From Alphaproteobacteria bacterium bin98 (GTDB taxonomy: Bacteria > Pseudomonadota > Alphaproteobacteria > Bin98), in the NCBI GenBank assembly GCA_002238905.1, contig MPNG01000012.1, positions 1 through 42,500 on the forward strand: DNA of 42,500 nt. Direction: 5' to 3'. Under the pieces are notes generated by a model. The model ran no database searches. It was not told the DNA's origin and saw nothing but the letters and a program-made list of their open reading frames with translations. Shown one piece after another: positions 29,592 to 39,259 of this stretch. A program made the translations under genes and the position numbers. How positions within the stretch are numbered: position 1 is the first letter of the stretch; each line of letters starts with the position of its first letter.

Positions 29592-30564
29592 AGTCAGGCT
29601 GCGCTTGTAGCATATGTTCGTAAAGAGCGCGCATGGCAGGTGATGCTGGTGCGGTAAAGTGTAGCGCCTCATTGGTTTTTGGGTGTATGATGTGCAGCTC
29701 CGCAGCATGCAACGCTTGCTGTCCTTCTGCAAATAATGGAAATTGTTCCTGTAATGCACGCGCTCCGTAAAGCGTGTCGTTAAGCACGGAGTTGCGTTGG
29801 TGTGATAGATGTACACGAATTTGATGGGTGCGTCCTGTCTCTAGCGAGCATTGTATAAGAGATATGCGCCCTAATATCGGTGTGATCGCGCAGCATATAG
29901 TATGAAAATTTGTGATCGATTCACGGCCTTTTTGTGTCACAGCCATGCGTAAGCGGTGCTTGTGATGCCGACCAATAGGCTTGTTGATAACGCCTGCTTT
30001 TGGAAAAAGTTCTTCTTGGCAGAAAGCAATATAAATGCGTTTTGCGGTGCGTGTAGCGATTTGTTCCGCGAGATGATGATGAGCCTGATCATGTTTGGCA
30101 ATGACTATCAATCCACTTGTGAAACGATCAAGGCGATGGAGAATTCCTGGTTTTTTTTCACCGTTGACGCCAGAAAGCTGATCTTTGCAGTGGTGCAGAA
30201 GGGCGTGTACAAGTGTTCCTGTGTGGTGTCCAGGTGCTGGGTGGACAACTAAGCCGGCGGGTTTGTTGACAACAATAATGTCTTCATCTTCAAACACCAC
30301 TGCAAGAGGGATGTCTTCTGCTACAAGACGTGCTTCTTTGAGCTCAGGCATGTGTACATCATAAATATCGCCAACGGCCACTTTGTGTGATGCGCTGACA
30401 ATAGGATTTTTTGGATCATTATGAAAAAAAACACAGCCTTCTTTAATAATTTTTTGGCAGAAAGAGCGTGATTTTTCGAGCGCTTGTGATAGGAATATAT
30501 CAAGGCGCTCTGGCTTTGTGACCTCTGTGGTTGTGAAAATGTTCATTATTTTAGGCAAACTCAT
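29551..30564 (-). CDS. rluD: RluA/RluD-family 23S rRNA pseudouridine synthase
   Basis: A 337-residue enzyme that isomerises uridine to pseudouridine in large-subunit rRNA. An S4-like RNA-binding domain (ERLDIFLSQALEKSRSFCQKII) precedes the catalytic domain. The catalytic Asp lies in HRLDRFTSGL. Supporting motifs are VVNKPAGLVVHPAPGH, KPIGRH and LETGRTHQIRVHLSH, all RluD-like. The start at 30564 is the first ATG; ATG 30546 would remove six residues, and neither has a good Shine-Dalgarno sequence. The last 41 bp overlap ftsY on the other strand. rluD against rluC or rluA is judged from the PAPGH and GVNG phrases and is fairly but not fully sure. Confidence 0.9.
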   Translation of the reverse strand: MSLPKIMNIFTTTEVTKPERLDIFLSQALEKSRSFCQKIIKEGCVFFHNDPKNPIVSASHKVAVGDIYDVHMPELKEARLVAEDIPLAVVFEDEDIIVVNKPAGLVVHPAPGHHTGTLVHALLHHCKDQLSGVNGEKKPGILHRLDRFTSGLIVIAKHDQAHHHLAEQIATRTAKRIYIAFCQEELFPKAGVINKPIGRHHKHRLRMAVTQKGRESITNFHTICCAITPILGRISLIQCSLETGRTHQIRVHLSHQRNSVLNDTLYGARALQEQFPLFAEGQQALHAAELHIIHPKTNEALHFTAPASPAMRALYEHMLQAQPDFKASKGLAKIFPS

Positions 30565-30621
30565 ATTAAACTTATGCTATATAGTGTATCATGTCCAGGA
30601 TGAGGCGATGGTGGCGTGAAT

Positions 30622-31917
30622 ATGTCTAAGAAGATTTATGCTGTAATAGCAGTGGTAATCGTTGTATGTCTAGGTTTCTTTTTGTCGCATCAAGGAGCCG
30701 AAGAAGAAACCCGTTTGAATGTTATGTTTGGCGGTGTCGGTTACGAATTTGAAGCAATAAATAAGCAAATTGATGTCTGGAAAGAAGCTTCTGGCGAAAA
30801 TGTGCAGGTCAATGCTGCCGTTAGAGGTACCGATAGTCGTTTGCAGCAGTATCTTCCTCATTTGCAAACTTCTGCTATGGATATTTATCAAGTGGATGTG
30901 GGTTGGGCTCCCATGATTGCAGATGTAATGGAAGATTTGCATGATCATTTTACAAAAGAAGAATTAGCTGTTTTTCACCCTGGACTTTTGCGTGCGGGTA
31001 CTGTGAACGGAAAGCTTGTGTTTTTGCCGCTTTATGTTCAATGGTTAAGGCTTTATGTGCGTACAGATTTACTTGATAAGTATCAACTTCCTATGCCTAA
31101 AACGTGGGAAGATATTCAAAAATGCTCAGCTATAGTCATGGATAAAGAAAATGCATTGCGCTCAGATAAGTCACCGTTTTGGGGTATTGTGTTTATGGGG
31201 CAGCCCTACGAAGGAGCTGCGTGTATCCTTTTGTCTGCTATGGCCTCTCACACAAAGGGGCATAATATATTTGATGCATCCGGAGACCTTGCTGTGAACT
31301 CTGAAGGAAACGCGCACGCATGGAGCATGATTTATAGCTGGTTGAATGGAGATGCAAATTATCCTCCTATCGTTCAAAAAGGAGTTCTTTCCTATACACA
31401 AGAGTCTGCTAGGCAAGCATTTCAGCGTGGTGACGCTCTGTTTATGCTGAATTGGCCATACGCAGAGGAGCTCCTTGATGCGCCGGATAGTCCTGTAAAA
31501 GGAAAATTTATTGTTGTGGAACTTCCTGCCCAAAAAGGCATGGAATCTTCCCCTGTCCTTGGGGGAGCCGCTGTTGCTGTATCTGTTTATTCACAGCACA
31601 AAAAAGAAGCAGTGAATTTATTAAAGCATTTGCTGTCTTTTGAAGAGCAGCGTATGCGCGCTGAGCGTTATAATTATATATCCGGGCGTCACGATGTGCT
31701 GATTGATGAACAGTTAGCAAAAAAACGCCCTTGCATGAAAAGTTATGCAAGGGCATGGGGAAACGCTATTGCGCGTCCCGCTTCTCGCTTTAAAAAATGG
31801 TCAGCTGCAGGCTTTAAGTTAGGAAGCTCTGCTCATACGTATTGGCAAGGAAAATCACCTGATCCGGTACCGTTTCTAAAGCAATTGCACAGTGAGCTTT
31901 CCAACATGTTGGTTTAA
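30622..31917 (+). CDS. Sugar ABC transporter substrate-binding protein (CUT1, MalE/UgpB-like)
   Basis: A periplasmic solute-binding protein of family 1 (431 aa from ATG 30622, chosen over GTG 30616 because GGTGG lies seven nt upstream). An N-terminal hydrophobic segment (residues 6-23) is the signal or anchor; its V-V-C is a poor lipobox, so lipidation is doubtful. The phrases MDIYQVDVGWAPMIADVMEDL, VNGKLVFLPLYVQWLRLYVRTDLL, YQLPMPKTWED and FQRGDALFMLNWPY are typical of trehalose/maltose binders of the ThuE type. It is the first gene of a complete four-gene importer. The divergent 57-bp gap to rluD holds a TATAGT box (30580-30585). Actual sugar not determinable here. Confidence 0.92.
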   Translation: MSKKIYAVIAVVIVVCLGFFLSHQGAEEETRLNVMFGGVGYEFEAINKQIDVWKEASGENVQVNAAVRGTDSRLQQYLPHLQTSAMDIYQVDVGWAPMIADVMEDLHDHFTKEELAVFHPGLLRAGTVNGKLVFLPLYVQWLRLYVRTDLLDKYQLPMPKTWEDIQKCSAIVMDKENALRSDKSPFWGIVFMGQPYEGAACILLSAMASHTKGHNIFDASGDLAVNSEGNAHAWSMIYSWLNGDANYPPIVQKGVLSYTQESARQAFQRGDALFMLNWPYAEELLDAPDSPVKGKFIVVELPAQKGMESSPVLGGAAVAVSVYSQHKKEAVNLLKHLLSFEEQRMRAERYNYISGRHDVLIDEQLAKKRPCMKSYARAWGNAIARPASRFKKWSAAGFKLGSSAHTYWQGKSPDPVPFLKQLHSELSNMLV

Positions 31918-31919
31918 AA

Positions 31920-32816
31920 ATGAGCTTTCCCAAACACTTATTTCCAAAAGAAGAGCATAAGGTGCGTGCGCGCTTTGGGGTGGCTCTTGTCTTACCTCTT
32001 TGTTTGGTGATTGGTGTTATAGCGCTATGGCCTCTTATCCGAGTGTTTATGCTCAGCTTCACTGATAAAGAGCTTTTTGCATTAACCTCTGCTCAGTTTG
32101 TGGGTTGGGACAACTTCTCATATATTTTTCACGACCAGCTTTTTCTTAAATCTTTGTATAATACTGTTCTTTTTGTTCTTGTGTCTGTGAGTGCAGAAAC
32201 TATTTTGGGTGTGGCGTTTGCATGCTTAATGCACTATCAACACCCTTTGCGTAGCTGTATGCGCGCTATGATCCTCATCCCCTGGGCTATTCCTACGATT
32301 ATTTCCACAAAAATGTGGGAGTGGATGCTGAGCGACTCAGGTGGCGTCATTAACGAATTTTTGCTATGGATAGGCGTTTTGCAACAACCCATGGTGTTTG
32401 CCGCACACCCTCAGTACGCACTTTGGGTGGTGGCGTGTATTGATGTTTGGAAAACCACGCCATTTATGGCGCTTCTTATATTGGCCGGTTTACAAATTAT
32501 GCCGCAAGAATGTGCAGACGCCGCGCGTATTGATGGCATTTCCCCTTTACGCTTTTTCTTTAAGGTGACGCTTCCGCTTTTGCGCAATACGATTATTATC
32601 GCTGTAGTTCTGCGCCTCATTGACGCCATGCGTGTATTTGATGTTATTTACGGACTTGCAGGTGATAGCTCGGCCACGATCTCGTTAGCGGTGTATATTA
32701 GACAGCAAATGTTTTCTTTCCAAAGCTTAGGCATATCATCTGCTGCCGCTACTGTGCTGCTTATTATGGTGAGTAGCGTGATTTTTATACTTTTAAGGTT
32801 GCGCAAACAGTTTTAG
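31920..32816 (+). CDS. Sugar ABC transporter permease, MalF/UgpA-like
   Basis: A 298-residue inner-membrane protein with six hydrophobic segments. It has the binding-protein-dependent transport (EAA) loop in the form ECADAARIDGISPLRFFFKVTLP, where the coupling helix contacts the ATPase. The N-terminal half contains PLIRVFMLSFTDKELF and a loop including WDNFSYIF, as in MalF/UgpA-type subunits. It starts 2 bp after the binding-protein gene and ends 4 bp before the second permease, so the subunits are co-transcribed. Confidence 0.94.
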   Translation: MSFPKHLFPKEEHKVRARFGVALVLPLCLVIGVIALWPLIRVFMLSFTDKELFALTSAQFVGWDNFSYIFHDQLFLKSLYNTVLFVLVSVSAETILGVAFACLMHYQHPLRSCMRAMILIPWAIPTIISTKMWEWMLSDSGGVINEFLLWIGVLQQPMVFAAHPQYALWVVACIDVWKTTPFMALLILAGLQIMPQECADAARIDGISPLRFFFKVTLPLLRNTIIIAVVLRLIDAMRVFDVIYGLAGDSSATISLAVYIRQQMFSFQSLGISSAAATVLLIMVSSVIFILLRLRKQF

Positions 32817-32820
32817 TGCC

Positions 32821-33639
32821 ATGTTAAAAAAAGTTTTCTACACGCTTTGTATTTCTTTTGTAGTTCTTTGGTCCTGTTTTCCATTGTATTGGGCGTTTAT
32901 TACATCCTTGCAAACATCATCCGAAATGCTGCAGGTTTCTTTGTGGCCCAGCAAACCAACGCTCGTGCACTATTGCTCTATTATCTACAAGACGGGTTTT
33001 TTGAAATGTGTCCTTAACTCCTTTTATGTAGCAGGCATTACCATTTTGTTTGCTAATCTATTGGGTGTTCCGGCCGCTTTTGCGCTTGCGCGCTTTATGT
33101 TTCCAGGTGTTAAAGTGCTGCAGGCTATGATTTGGATTATTTCGTTTCTGCCGCCCATTGTGCTCTTAGGGGGATTATTGGATGTTGTTCGCTTCTTAGG
33201 GCTGTATGATAGCAAAGCAGGTTTAATATTTTCTTACATGCTTATTGTTTTACCATTTACTGTGTGGTCATTGCGTAATTATATGATGCAAATTCCTAGA
33301 GAATTAGAAGAAGCCGCTATTATGGATGGCGTCAGTGTATGGCGAATGTTTTGGAAAGTCTTTATACCGTTATCTGCACCAGCCATCATCACAACGGGTC
33401 TGATTGCGTTTATCACGGCATGGAATGAATTTTTGCTTGCGTTAACCATGATTTTGAGCGACAAGAATCGTACAGCAACCGTCGGCATTACATTAATCTC
33501 TGGAACGACAGAGTTTGAAATTCCTTGGGGGCAGATTATGGCAGCCGCTGGCATTGTCACAATTCCTCTGATATGTTTGGTGTTGTTTTTTCAAAAAAGA
33601 ATTGTTTCTGGTGTAACGGTAGGAGCTGTGAAGGGGTAG
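32821..33639 (+). CDS. Sugar ABC transporter permease, MalG/UgpE-like
   Basis: A 272-residue permease with six hydrophobic segments. The N-terminus reads FPLYWAFITSLQTSSEM, as usual in MalG-type subunits. The EAA loop is ELEEAAIMDGVSVWRMFWKVFIP, and the following TAWNEFLLALTM is a second family signature. It pairs with the preceding permease to form the heterodimeric channel. The ATPase gene follows after 1 bp. Confidence 0.94.
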   Translation: MLKKVFYTLCISFVVLWSCFPLYWAFITSLQTSSEMLQVSLWPSKPTLVHYCSIIYKTGFLKCVLNSFYVAGITILFANLLGVPAAFALARFMFPGVKVLQAMIWIISFLPPIVLLGGLLDVVRFLGLYDSKAGLIFSYMLIVLPFTVWSLRNYMMQIPRELEEAAIMDGVSVWRMFWKVFIPLSAPAIITTGLIAFITAWNEFLLALTMILSDKNRTATVGITLISGTTEFEIPWGQIMAAAGIVTIPLICLVLFFQKRIVSGVTVGAVKG

Positions 33640-33640
33640 T

Positions 33641-34762
33641 ATGAGTAGTATTCGTTTAGAAGGTATTTTTAAAGACTTTCATGGAGCTAACGTTCTAGAA
33701 AACATTAATTTTCAAAGCAAATCTGGCGAATTTGTTGTTATTGTTGGCCCATCAGGGTGTGGCAAAAGCACTTTGCTCAGGATTATTGCCGGATTGGAAA
33801 GAATGAGCGCAGGTAATGTATGGATTGATGGTGTATGCGTTACCGATGTTGCCCCAGCCAAACGCAAAATTGCTATGGTGTTCCAGTCTTACGCTTTATA
33901 TCCACACATGACTGTTTATGAAAATATTGCATTTGCTATAGAAAAAGTGCCAAACGCTGAGGTGGAAAGGCGCGTTTTGCGTGCCTGCACAATGCTAGAG
34001 CTTAAACATCTTCTAGATAGGCTGCCAAAAGAGCTTTCAGGTGGTCAAAGGCAACGTGTTGCGATTGGACGATGTTTGGTGCGAGATCCCAAGCTTTTCC
34101 TTTTTGATGAGCCCTTATCTAATTTGGACGCTACACTGCGGACCCAAATGCGCTATAGACTTGCCCGCTTAAAACAGCAACTAAAAGCAGGAATGGTTTA
34201 CGTGACTCATGATCAAGTGGAAGCTATGACGTTAGCGGATAGAATCGTAGTCATGCGCGATGGTCATGTAGAGCAGGTGGGCACACCCTCAATAATTTAC
34301 AATAAACCCAGTACAAAATTTGTGGCCAACTTTATTGGCAGCACTCGTATGAACTTTTTGCTTTCACGCCTTGTTAGCATGCAAGGCGCAAACATCTCAT
34401 GGAACATAGAAGGGGAAAACTATACTTATCAGTGTCAAGGAGTGTCTGTGGGCGATATTGCGCCTAAAAAACAAAGCTCGCTTCTTCTTGGTGTGCGTCC
34501 AGAGCATGTGATGGTTTCCAAAACAATCTCTCAGCCTAAAGATGGCATTATGATTGAAGGTGAGCTGAAAGTTTTGGAAAACTTAGGTAGTGACTTCCTT
34601 CTCCATGTGGACGTTGGTGGCGTGAGCAAAGAGAAATTCTTGGTGCGTTGTTCCAAAGCGCTTGAGGTTGAGGTGGGAGAGAAAATTTACTTAAGTTTTT
34701 CGTTTCAACATATGCATATCTTTGATAAAAAAACAGGAAAAGTCCTGCTTTATATGTCCTAG
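33641..34762 (+). CDS. Sugar ABC transporter ATPase, MalK/UgpC-like
   Basis: A 373-residue ATPase that powers the adjacent permeases. Walker A is GPSGCGKST (about residues 38-46), the Q loop lies in MVFQSYALYPHMTV, the signature LSGGQRQRVAIGR, Walker B LFLFDEPLSNLDA, and the switch His lies in YVTHDQVEAM. The C-terminal third is an OB-like TOBE regulatory domain with LGVRPEHVMVS. AAGGGG precedes the ATG. MalK-type subunits often serve several importers, so substrate cannot be inferred from it. Confidence 0.95.
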   Translation: MSSIRLEGIFKDFHGANVLENINFQSKSGEFVVIVGPSGCGKSTLLRIIAGLERMSAGNVWIDGVCVTDVAPAKRKIAMVFQSYALYPHMTVYENIAFAIEKVPNAEVERRVLRACTMLELKHLLDRLPKELSGGQRQRVAIGRCLVRDPKLFLFDEPLSNLDATLRTQMRYRLARLKQQLKAGMVYVTHDQVEAMTLADRIVVMRDGHVEQVGTPSIIYNKPSTKFVANFIGSTRMNFLLSRLVSMQGANISWNIEGENYTYQCQGVSVGDIAPKKQSSLLLGVRPEHVMVSKTISQPKDGIMIEGELKVLENLGSDFLLHVDVGGVSKEKFLVRCSKALEVEVGEKIYLSFSFQHMHIFDKKTGKVLLYMS

Positions 34763-34864
34763 ATCAAACTTATACGTGCATATTGAGAATAAATGAGCAC
34801 TTTTTTGCTTTTTTCTCTTGCTCTAAACGAATATTTCAGCTAACATCTGGTAGGTTGAGGCACG

Positions 34865-36730
34865 GTGGTTTTGAAGGAAAGTGAAGGCGAATTGCTAGAA
34901 AAGGCACTTAAGGTTCTCCGCCATTATGAGGACGTAGTACAAGAGACGGTGGGTATTTACAAAATGCTCAACAAGTGCGGCGTCGTTATGTATGTAGGGA
35001 AAGCTAAAAATTTAAAAAAGCGTTTAGGGAGCTATAAGTCTTTTGCTGCTTTATCTCCGCGCATTCAGTGTATGCTGTTGCGCATACACAGTATTTCTTT
35101 CATCTATACAGACAAAGAATCAGAGGCCCTTCTTTTGGAAGCGCGTCTTATTAAGCAGTTGCGGCCAGCATATAACTTGTTGATGAAAGACGATAAGTCT
35201 TTTACATATTTATCTATGACACAAGGGCTGCTTCCGGCATCTATTGTGGGGCAACAGGTGAAGAAATTGCCACCAGGTGATCACTATGGACCTTTTGCCT
35301 CTGTAAAGGCGGCGCAAAGTGTTTTAGATACTGTCGCTCAAACATTTTTAATTCGTACATGCCCAGATTCTTTTTATCGCTCTAGGACCGAGCCGTGTTT
35401 GCAGTATCAGCTCAAGCGCTGCTCTGCTCCGTGTGTGGATATGATTGCCCAAGAAGAATATGCGCGCGATGTTCAAAATGCACGTAAATTTTTGCGAGGA
35501 TCAACACAGGATGTTTTTGACGCGCTGGAAGCAGAAAAAGAGGCAGCGGCTCTCAAAGAGAATTTTGCTCGTGCAAGCTTGATACAAAAGCGATTGGAGT
35601 TAATGAAAAAATTCCTATCTAAGCGTGTCAGTGTTCAAGGTTATGAAGCGCAATCTATTGATATTATTGGTTATGCTGCGGAAGGTGAGTTTATTAACTT
35701 TCATATTCGTTTTGTGCAATCGGCGTGGGATTATGGTGCCAGTCAGTACTTTACAGTGAATGCTCAAGAGCTTTCCGAAGAAGATGCTGTTGCGCATTTT
35801 ATTATGCAATTCTACTCTAACCGTCGTGTTCCAGATATTATAGCAGTTTCTAAGCTTCCTGGAGACTTGAAACTTGTGCATGATGCGCTAAGTATCGCAA
35901 ATGGACATCAGAAATTAACCATCCTTTCTCCAACATCAGGCGATATTAAACAAATTATTGATGATGTTTGTGCCAGCGCGCAAAGAGACATTAAAGACCG
36001 TATGCGTGTACGAGCAGAGATGGAAGGATTTTTATCTTCTTTGAAAGAAAAATTCTCTATTCCAAAACGTATTCGGCGTGTGGAGTTATACGACAACAGT
36101 CATCTGCAGATGACTAATGCCTTTGGTGCGATGGTGCTTTTTACACCAAACGGTTTTGAAAAATCTTTTTACCGTAAATTTTCTTTTAAAAATCCTTTGG
36201 CATACAGGCAGGACGACGCCACTATGCTTGCAGAAGTGTTGCGCCGCCGTTTGGCTATGGATGGAATGGATTGGCCAGACATGATGATTTTGGATGGCGG
36301 AAAAACACAGCTTGCTCGTGCCATTGAGGTTTTGGAGGAGCGTGGTGCTGACATTGCTGTTGTTGCTATGGCAAAACAAAAAAATAATAAGCATGAAATC
36401 TTTTACTTGCCTGATCAGTCAGACCCCATTGTTGTGGATGATGAAAATCTTCTACACTTTCTGCAAAATTTGCGTGACGAGGTTCACCGTTATGTTTTGG
36501 CATGTCACCGTATGCGCCGTAACCGTCAAATGCTAACTTCAGGAGACAGAGCGTCAATCCCAGGTATTGGTGAAGTTCGTTGGAAGCGACTGAAAGAGCA
36601 TTTTGGATCAGTGGATAAAATCTATGAAGCAAGCGTAGAAGATCTTATGAAAGTTCAAGGCTTTAATCGTCGTATTGCAGAAAGTATTGTGTACTATATT
36701 GCAAAAAATAAAGAAACATCATATGAGTGA
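34865..36730 (+). CDS. uvrC: Excinuclease ABC subunit C
   Basis: UvrC makes both incisions in nucleotide excision repair. The protein (621 aa) begins at a GTG with GAGG four nt upstream. The N-terminal GIY-YIG nuclease (GIYKMLNKCGVVMYVGKAKNLKKRL, about residues 33-57) makes the 3' cut. A cysteine-rich segment (CLQYQLKRCSAPC) is followed by a UVR domain, then the RNase H-like nuclease for the 5' cut (VELYDNSHLQMTNAFGAMV, MMILDGGKTQL) and a tandem helix-hairpin-helix at the C-terminus (IPGIGEVRWKRLKEHFGS). It overlaps the helicase gene by 8 bp. A 102-bp gap separates it from the sugar importer. Confidence 0.97.
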   Translation: MVLKESEGELLEKALKVLRHYEDVVQETVGIYKMLNKCGVVMYVGKAKNLKKRLGSYKSFAALSPRIQCMLLRIHSISFIYTDKESEALLLEARLIKQLRPAYNLLMKDDKSFTYLSMTQGLLPASIVGQQVKKLPPGDHYGPFASVKAAQSVLDTVAQTFLIRTCPDSFYRSRTEPCLQYQLKRCSAPCVDMIAQEEYARDVQNARKFLRGSTQDVFDALEAEKEAAALKENFARASLIQKRLELMKKFLSKRVSVQGYEAQSIDIIGYAAEGEFINFHIRFVQSAWDYGASQYFTVNAQELSEEDAVAHFIMQFYSNRRVPDIIAVSKLPGDLKLVHDALSIANGHQKLTILSPTSGDIKQIIDDVCASAQRDIKDRMRVRAEMEGFLSSLKEKFSIPKRIRRVELYDNSHLQMTNAFGAMVLFTPNGFEKSFYRKFSFKNPLAYRQDDATMLAEVLRRRLAMDGMDWPDMMILDGGKTQLARAIEVLEERGADIAVVAMAKQKNNKHEIFYLPDQSDPIVVDDENLLHFLQNLRDEVHRYVLACHRMRRNRQMLTSGDRASIPGIGEVRWKRLKEHFGSVDKIYEASVEDLMKVQGFNRRIAESIVYYIAKNKETSYE

Positions 36731-38693
36731 TTTGCTGAAAAGCTTGAACGCTGCACAGGCGCATGCCGTTCAACAAACAGAAGGCCCCGTATTGGCATTG
36801 GCTGGCGCAGGTACAGGAAAAACCCATGTATTAATTACTCGCATTGCTTATATTGTTGAGCAAAATCTAGCAGAACCTCACGAAATTTTGGCTGTGACGT
36901 TTACAAATAAAGCGGCCGCAGAAATGCAAGAGCGCTTGTCTCAAAAAGCGGGCAATGTACGCTTTCAATGGTGTGGCACCTTTCATTCTATCGCTGTGCG
37001 TATTTTGCGTAGTCATATTGATATGATTGGTTTTGAGCGATCCTTTACCATTCTGGATGTGGACGATCAAATCAGAGTGTTGGAAGAAATTATTGATGAG
37101 CATATTCCTGCGCATAATCAAGCTATGAAAAAAAGAGAGTTAGCGCGCAAGATATCAGATTGCATACAGCGTTGGAAAGACAAGGGGTTGTGGAGTCATC
37201 AAGTAAGCATAGAAACGCTTTCTGATGGTGGTGTCAAAGTACTTTCTCAAATAGAAAAATTGGCGGCAAAAGTGTACCCACTTTACCAAGGTCGTCTGGC
37301 GCAAATTCGTTGTTTGGATTATGGAGATATTATTCTTTTCTGTGTACGTCTCTTCCAAGAAAGTCCAGATATCTTAATGTTTTACCAAGATCTTTTTAAA
37401 TATATTTGTGTGGATGAATTTCAGGATACAAGCGCACTGCAGGATTTGTGGGTGAAGCTTTTGTCCGAAAAGCGTAAAAATATTTGCTGTGTTGGTGATG
37501 ATGACCAATCAATTTATAAATGGCGTGGAGCGGAAGTGGGTAATATTTTGTCTTTCGGCGATCGTTATCCAGGAGCAACCATTGTGCGCTTAGAGCAAAA
37601 TTACCGATCTACTGGTAATATTTTGGCAGTAGCATCAGGGTTGATAGCGCGTAATCAGCATAGATTGGGGAAAACGCTGTGGACAGAATCTCTGTCAGGC
37701 GATGCTGTGCGTGTGAGAGGGTTTTGGAGCCCTAAGCAAGAAGGAAGCTGGATTGCGATGCGTATTTTGAATGCAGTGAAAAACGGCACCCCTTTGCAAA
37801 AGATAGCAATTCTTGTACGCTCAAATTATTTGACGCGTAATTATGAGGATGCGTTAACTCATGTACAAATACCTTACCGCGTGGTAGGTGGTATGCGCTT
37901 TTATGACAGAATGGAAGTAAAAGACATTTTGGCATACTTGCGTTTGGTGGTGCATGATCATGACGATGTTGCGTTTCAGCGGTGTTGTAACACACCAAAA
38001 AGAGGTGTGGGAGAGGCGAAAATGTCCCGTATCCGTGCCTTTGCTAGAGAAAATAACCTTTCGTACATTAAAGCTATGCAAGCCTTGGCGGAAGATGGTG
38101 TTTTTAAGGGTGAATCAGCGCGTGGTGTTGGAGTTTTTCTGGAAAGCGTTGCTCATTGGCGTGCAATGCTTTCTACGCATACATTGGGGCAAGTAATACA
38201 AGACATTATTGAGCGGTCTGGTTACGAGGCTATGCTGAAGCAGGAGCAATCTGTGATGGCGCGCGCACGTATGGATAACTTGAAAGAGTTGTGTGTAGCG
38301 GTGGAGGATTTTCCTCGCTTAGAAGATTTTTTGGCGCATATTAGTTTAATGACTAGCGCAGATTCTGCAACATCTTTAGATGGGGTGATGAATATCATGA
38401 CGATTCATGCTGCTAAAGGTTTGGAATTTGATGACTGCTTTTTAGTGGCTTGGGAGAGAGATGTTTTTCCGACAAGGCGTGCATTAGATTCGCACGATGT
38501 TCAAAATGTTGAAGAAGAGCGTCGCTTGGGTTATGTGGCGTTGACGCGTGCGCGGTATCGCGTTTATATTACGTTTACACAAGGTGGTACAAATGCCTTT
38601 AATCGTGGCAGGGGGCCATCTATATTTTTGAAAGAGCTTCCGCGGGATTGTATTGATATATCTGATGTGTCAGATGGATATGGCGTTTATTAA
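36723..38693 (+). CDS. uvrD: UvrD/PcrA-type superfamily 1 DNA helicase
   Basis: UvrD removes the incised strand after UvrC and works in mismatch repair. The ATG at 36723 gives 656 aa and starts S-D-L-L-K-S-L-N-A-A-Q, the family pattern. Motifs: LALAGAGTGKTHVL (I), VTFTNKAAAEM (Ia), VDEFQDTS (II), VGDDDQSIYKWRGA (III), LEQNYRST (IV), MTIHAAKGLEFD (V) and YVALTRAR (VI). It is shorter than E. coli UvrD because the C-terminal tail is reduced. The 8-bp overlap with uvrC supports a joint repair operon. PcrA, Rep and UvrD cannot be fully separated by eye; context favours UvrD. Confidence 0.93.
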   Translation: MSDLLKSLNAAQAHAVQQTEGPVLALAGAGTGKTHVLITRIAYIVEQNLAEPHEILAVTFTNKAAAEMQERLSQKAGNVRFQWCGTFHSIAVRILRSHIDMIGFERSFTILDVDDQIRVLEEIIDEHIPAHNQAMKKRELARKISDCIQRWKDKGLWSHQVSIETLSDGGVKVLSQIEKLAAKVYPLYQGRLAQIRCLDYGDIILFCVRLFQESPDILMFYQDLFKYICVDEFQDTSALQDLWVKLLSEKRKNICCVGDDDQSIYKWRGAEVGNILSFGDRYPGATIVRLEQNYRSTGNILAVASGLIARNQHRLGKTLWTESLSGDAVRVRGFWSPKQEGSWIAMRILNAVKNGTPLQKIAILVRSNYLTRNYEDALTHVQIPYRVVGGMRFYDRMEVKDILAYLRLVVHDHDDVAFQRCCNTPKRGVGEAKMSRIRAFARENNLSYIKAMQALAEDGVFKGESARGVGVFLESVAHWRAMLSTHTLGQVIQDIIERSGYEAMLKQEQSVMARARMDNLKELCVAVEDFPRLEDFLAHISLMTSADSATSLDGVMNIMTIHAAKGLEFDDCFLVAWERDVFPTRRALDSHDVQNVEEERRLGYVALTRARYRVYITFTQGGTNAFNRGRGPSIFLKELPRDCIDISDVSDGYGVY

Positions 38694-38712
38694 AGCTAAG
38701 CATCTATTGTGT

Positions 38713-38718
38713 TATAAT
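38713..38718 (+). promoter_or_regulatory. TATAAT -10 box for the 2TM gene
   Basis: A perfect TATAAT at 38713-38718; the -35 region 17 bp upstream is poor (TTAAAG). The box overlaps an upstream ATG at 38717, so transcription from here would require the later ATG at 38738 as start. Confidence 0.45.
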
Positions 38719-38737
38719 GACCATAAAGAGGCTCTGT

Positions 38738-39154
38738 ATGAGAAAATTTACTGACGAATTTGAGGCGCGTATTTATGTGCGTAATTTGCGATCTTTTTAC
38801 CAAGAGGTTAGAATTGCAGCTATTTTCTTAATGTTCTTCTTGCTGATCTGGTTGTTTGCGGGAGCAGGCTATTTTTGGCCGATATGGGTAGCGTTTGGAT
38901 GGAGCACTAGCTTGGCGGTGCGTGGCATACGTTTAGGGATACTTGATTTTCTTTGGATTGAGAAAGTTTTTGGCATGCATATTCAGCAGTTCACTGATCA
39001 GTGGGAGAAGCAAAAAGTAGAGGATCTCATGCAAAGCGCTGAAATTGCGAAAGGGGTGACGCGCCCCACAGCTGTGCCTTTTAAGGAAACGAAGGATAAA
39101 GAAAGAAAACCTTCGCAATCCTCAAGAAAAACAAAATCCAAACAAAAAAAATAA
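38738..39154 (+). CDS. 2TM-domain membrane protein
   Basis: A 138-residue protein. Residues about 25-63 carry two close hydrophobic segments separated by a short turn with Gly, Trp and Pro (AGYFWPIWVAFGW), as in the 2TM domain family. The N-terminus is charged (FTDEFEARIYVRNLRSFYQEV) and the C-terminus is a Lys/Ser/Thr-rich, probably disordered tail. AGAGG six nt before ATG 38738 and the upstream -10 box favour this start over ATG 38717. Function is unknown. It follows uvrD by 44 bp and may have its own promoter. Confidence 0.7.
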   Translation: MRKFTDEFEARIYVRNLRSFYQEVRIAAIFLMFFLLIWLFAGAGYFWPIWVAFGWSTSLAVRGIRLGILDFLWIEKVFGMHIQQFTDQWEKQKVEDLMQSAEIAKGVTRPTAVPFKETKDKERKPSQSSRKTKSKQKK

Positions 39155-39209
39155 TTTAAATTACCCCAAGTATACAAAAGAAATCTGATCTTTACACTGA
39201 AGACGCTCA

Positions 39210-39238
39210 TTGACCTCTTTACCAATAATTGATATAGG
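39210..39238 (+). promoter_or_regulatory. Promoter for the cysteine-rich gene pair
   Basis: TTGACC (39210-39215) and TATAGG (39233-39238) are 17 bp apart. Initiation near 39245 leaves a short leader with the strong Shine-Dalgarno sequence AGGGAGGA (39247-39254). Confidence 0.5.
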
Positions 39239-39259
39239 TGGAATAAGGGAGGATATACT

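Noticed and set aside
34795-34830. Possible terminator after the sugar importer (GAGCACTTTTTTGCTTTTTT)
   Set aside because: The stem is only about three base pairs (AGC/GCT), too weak to call an intrinsic terminator in spite of the T-tracts.
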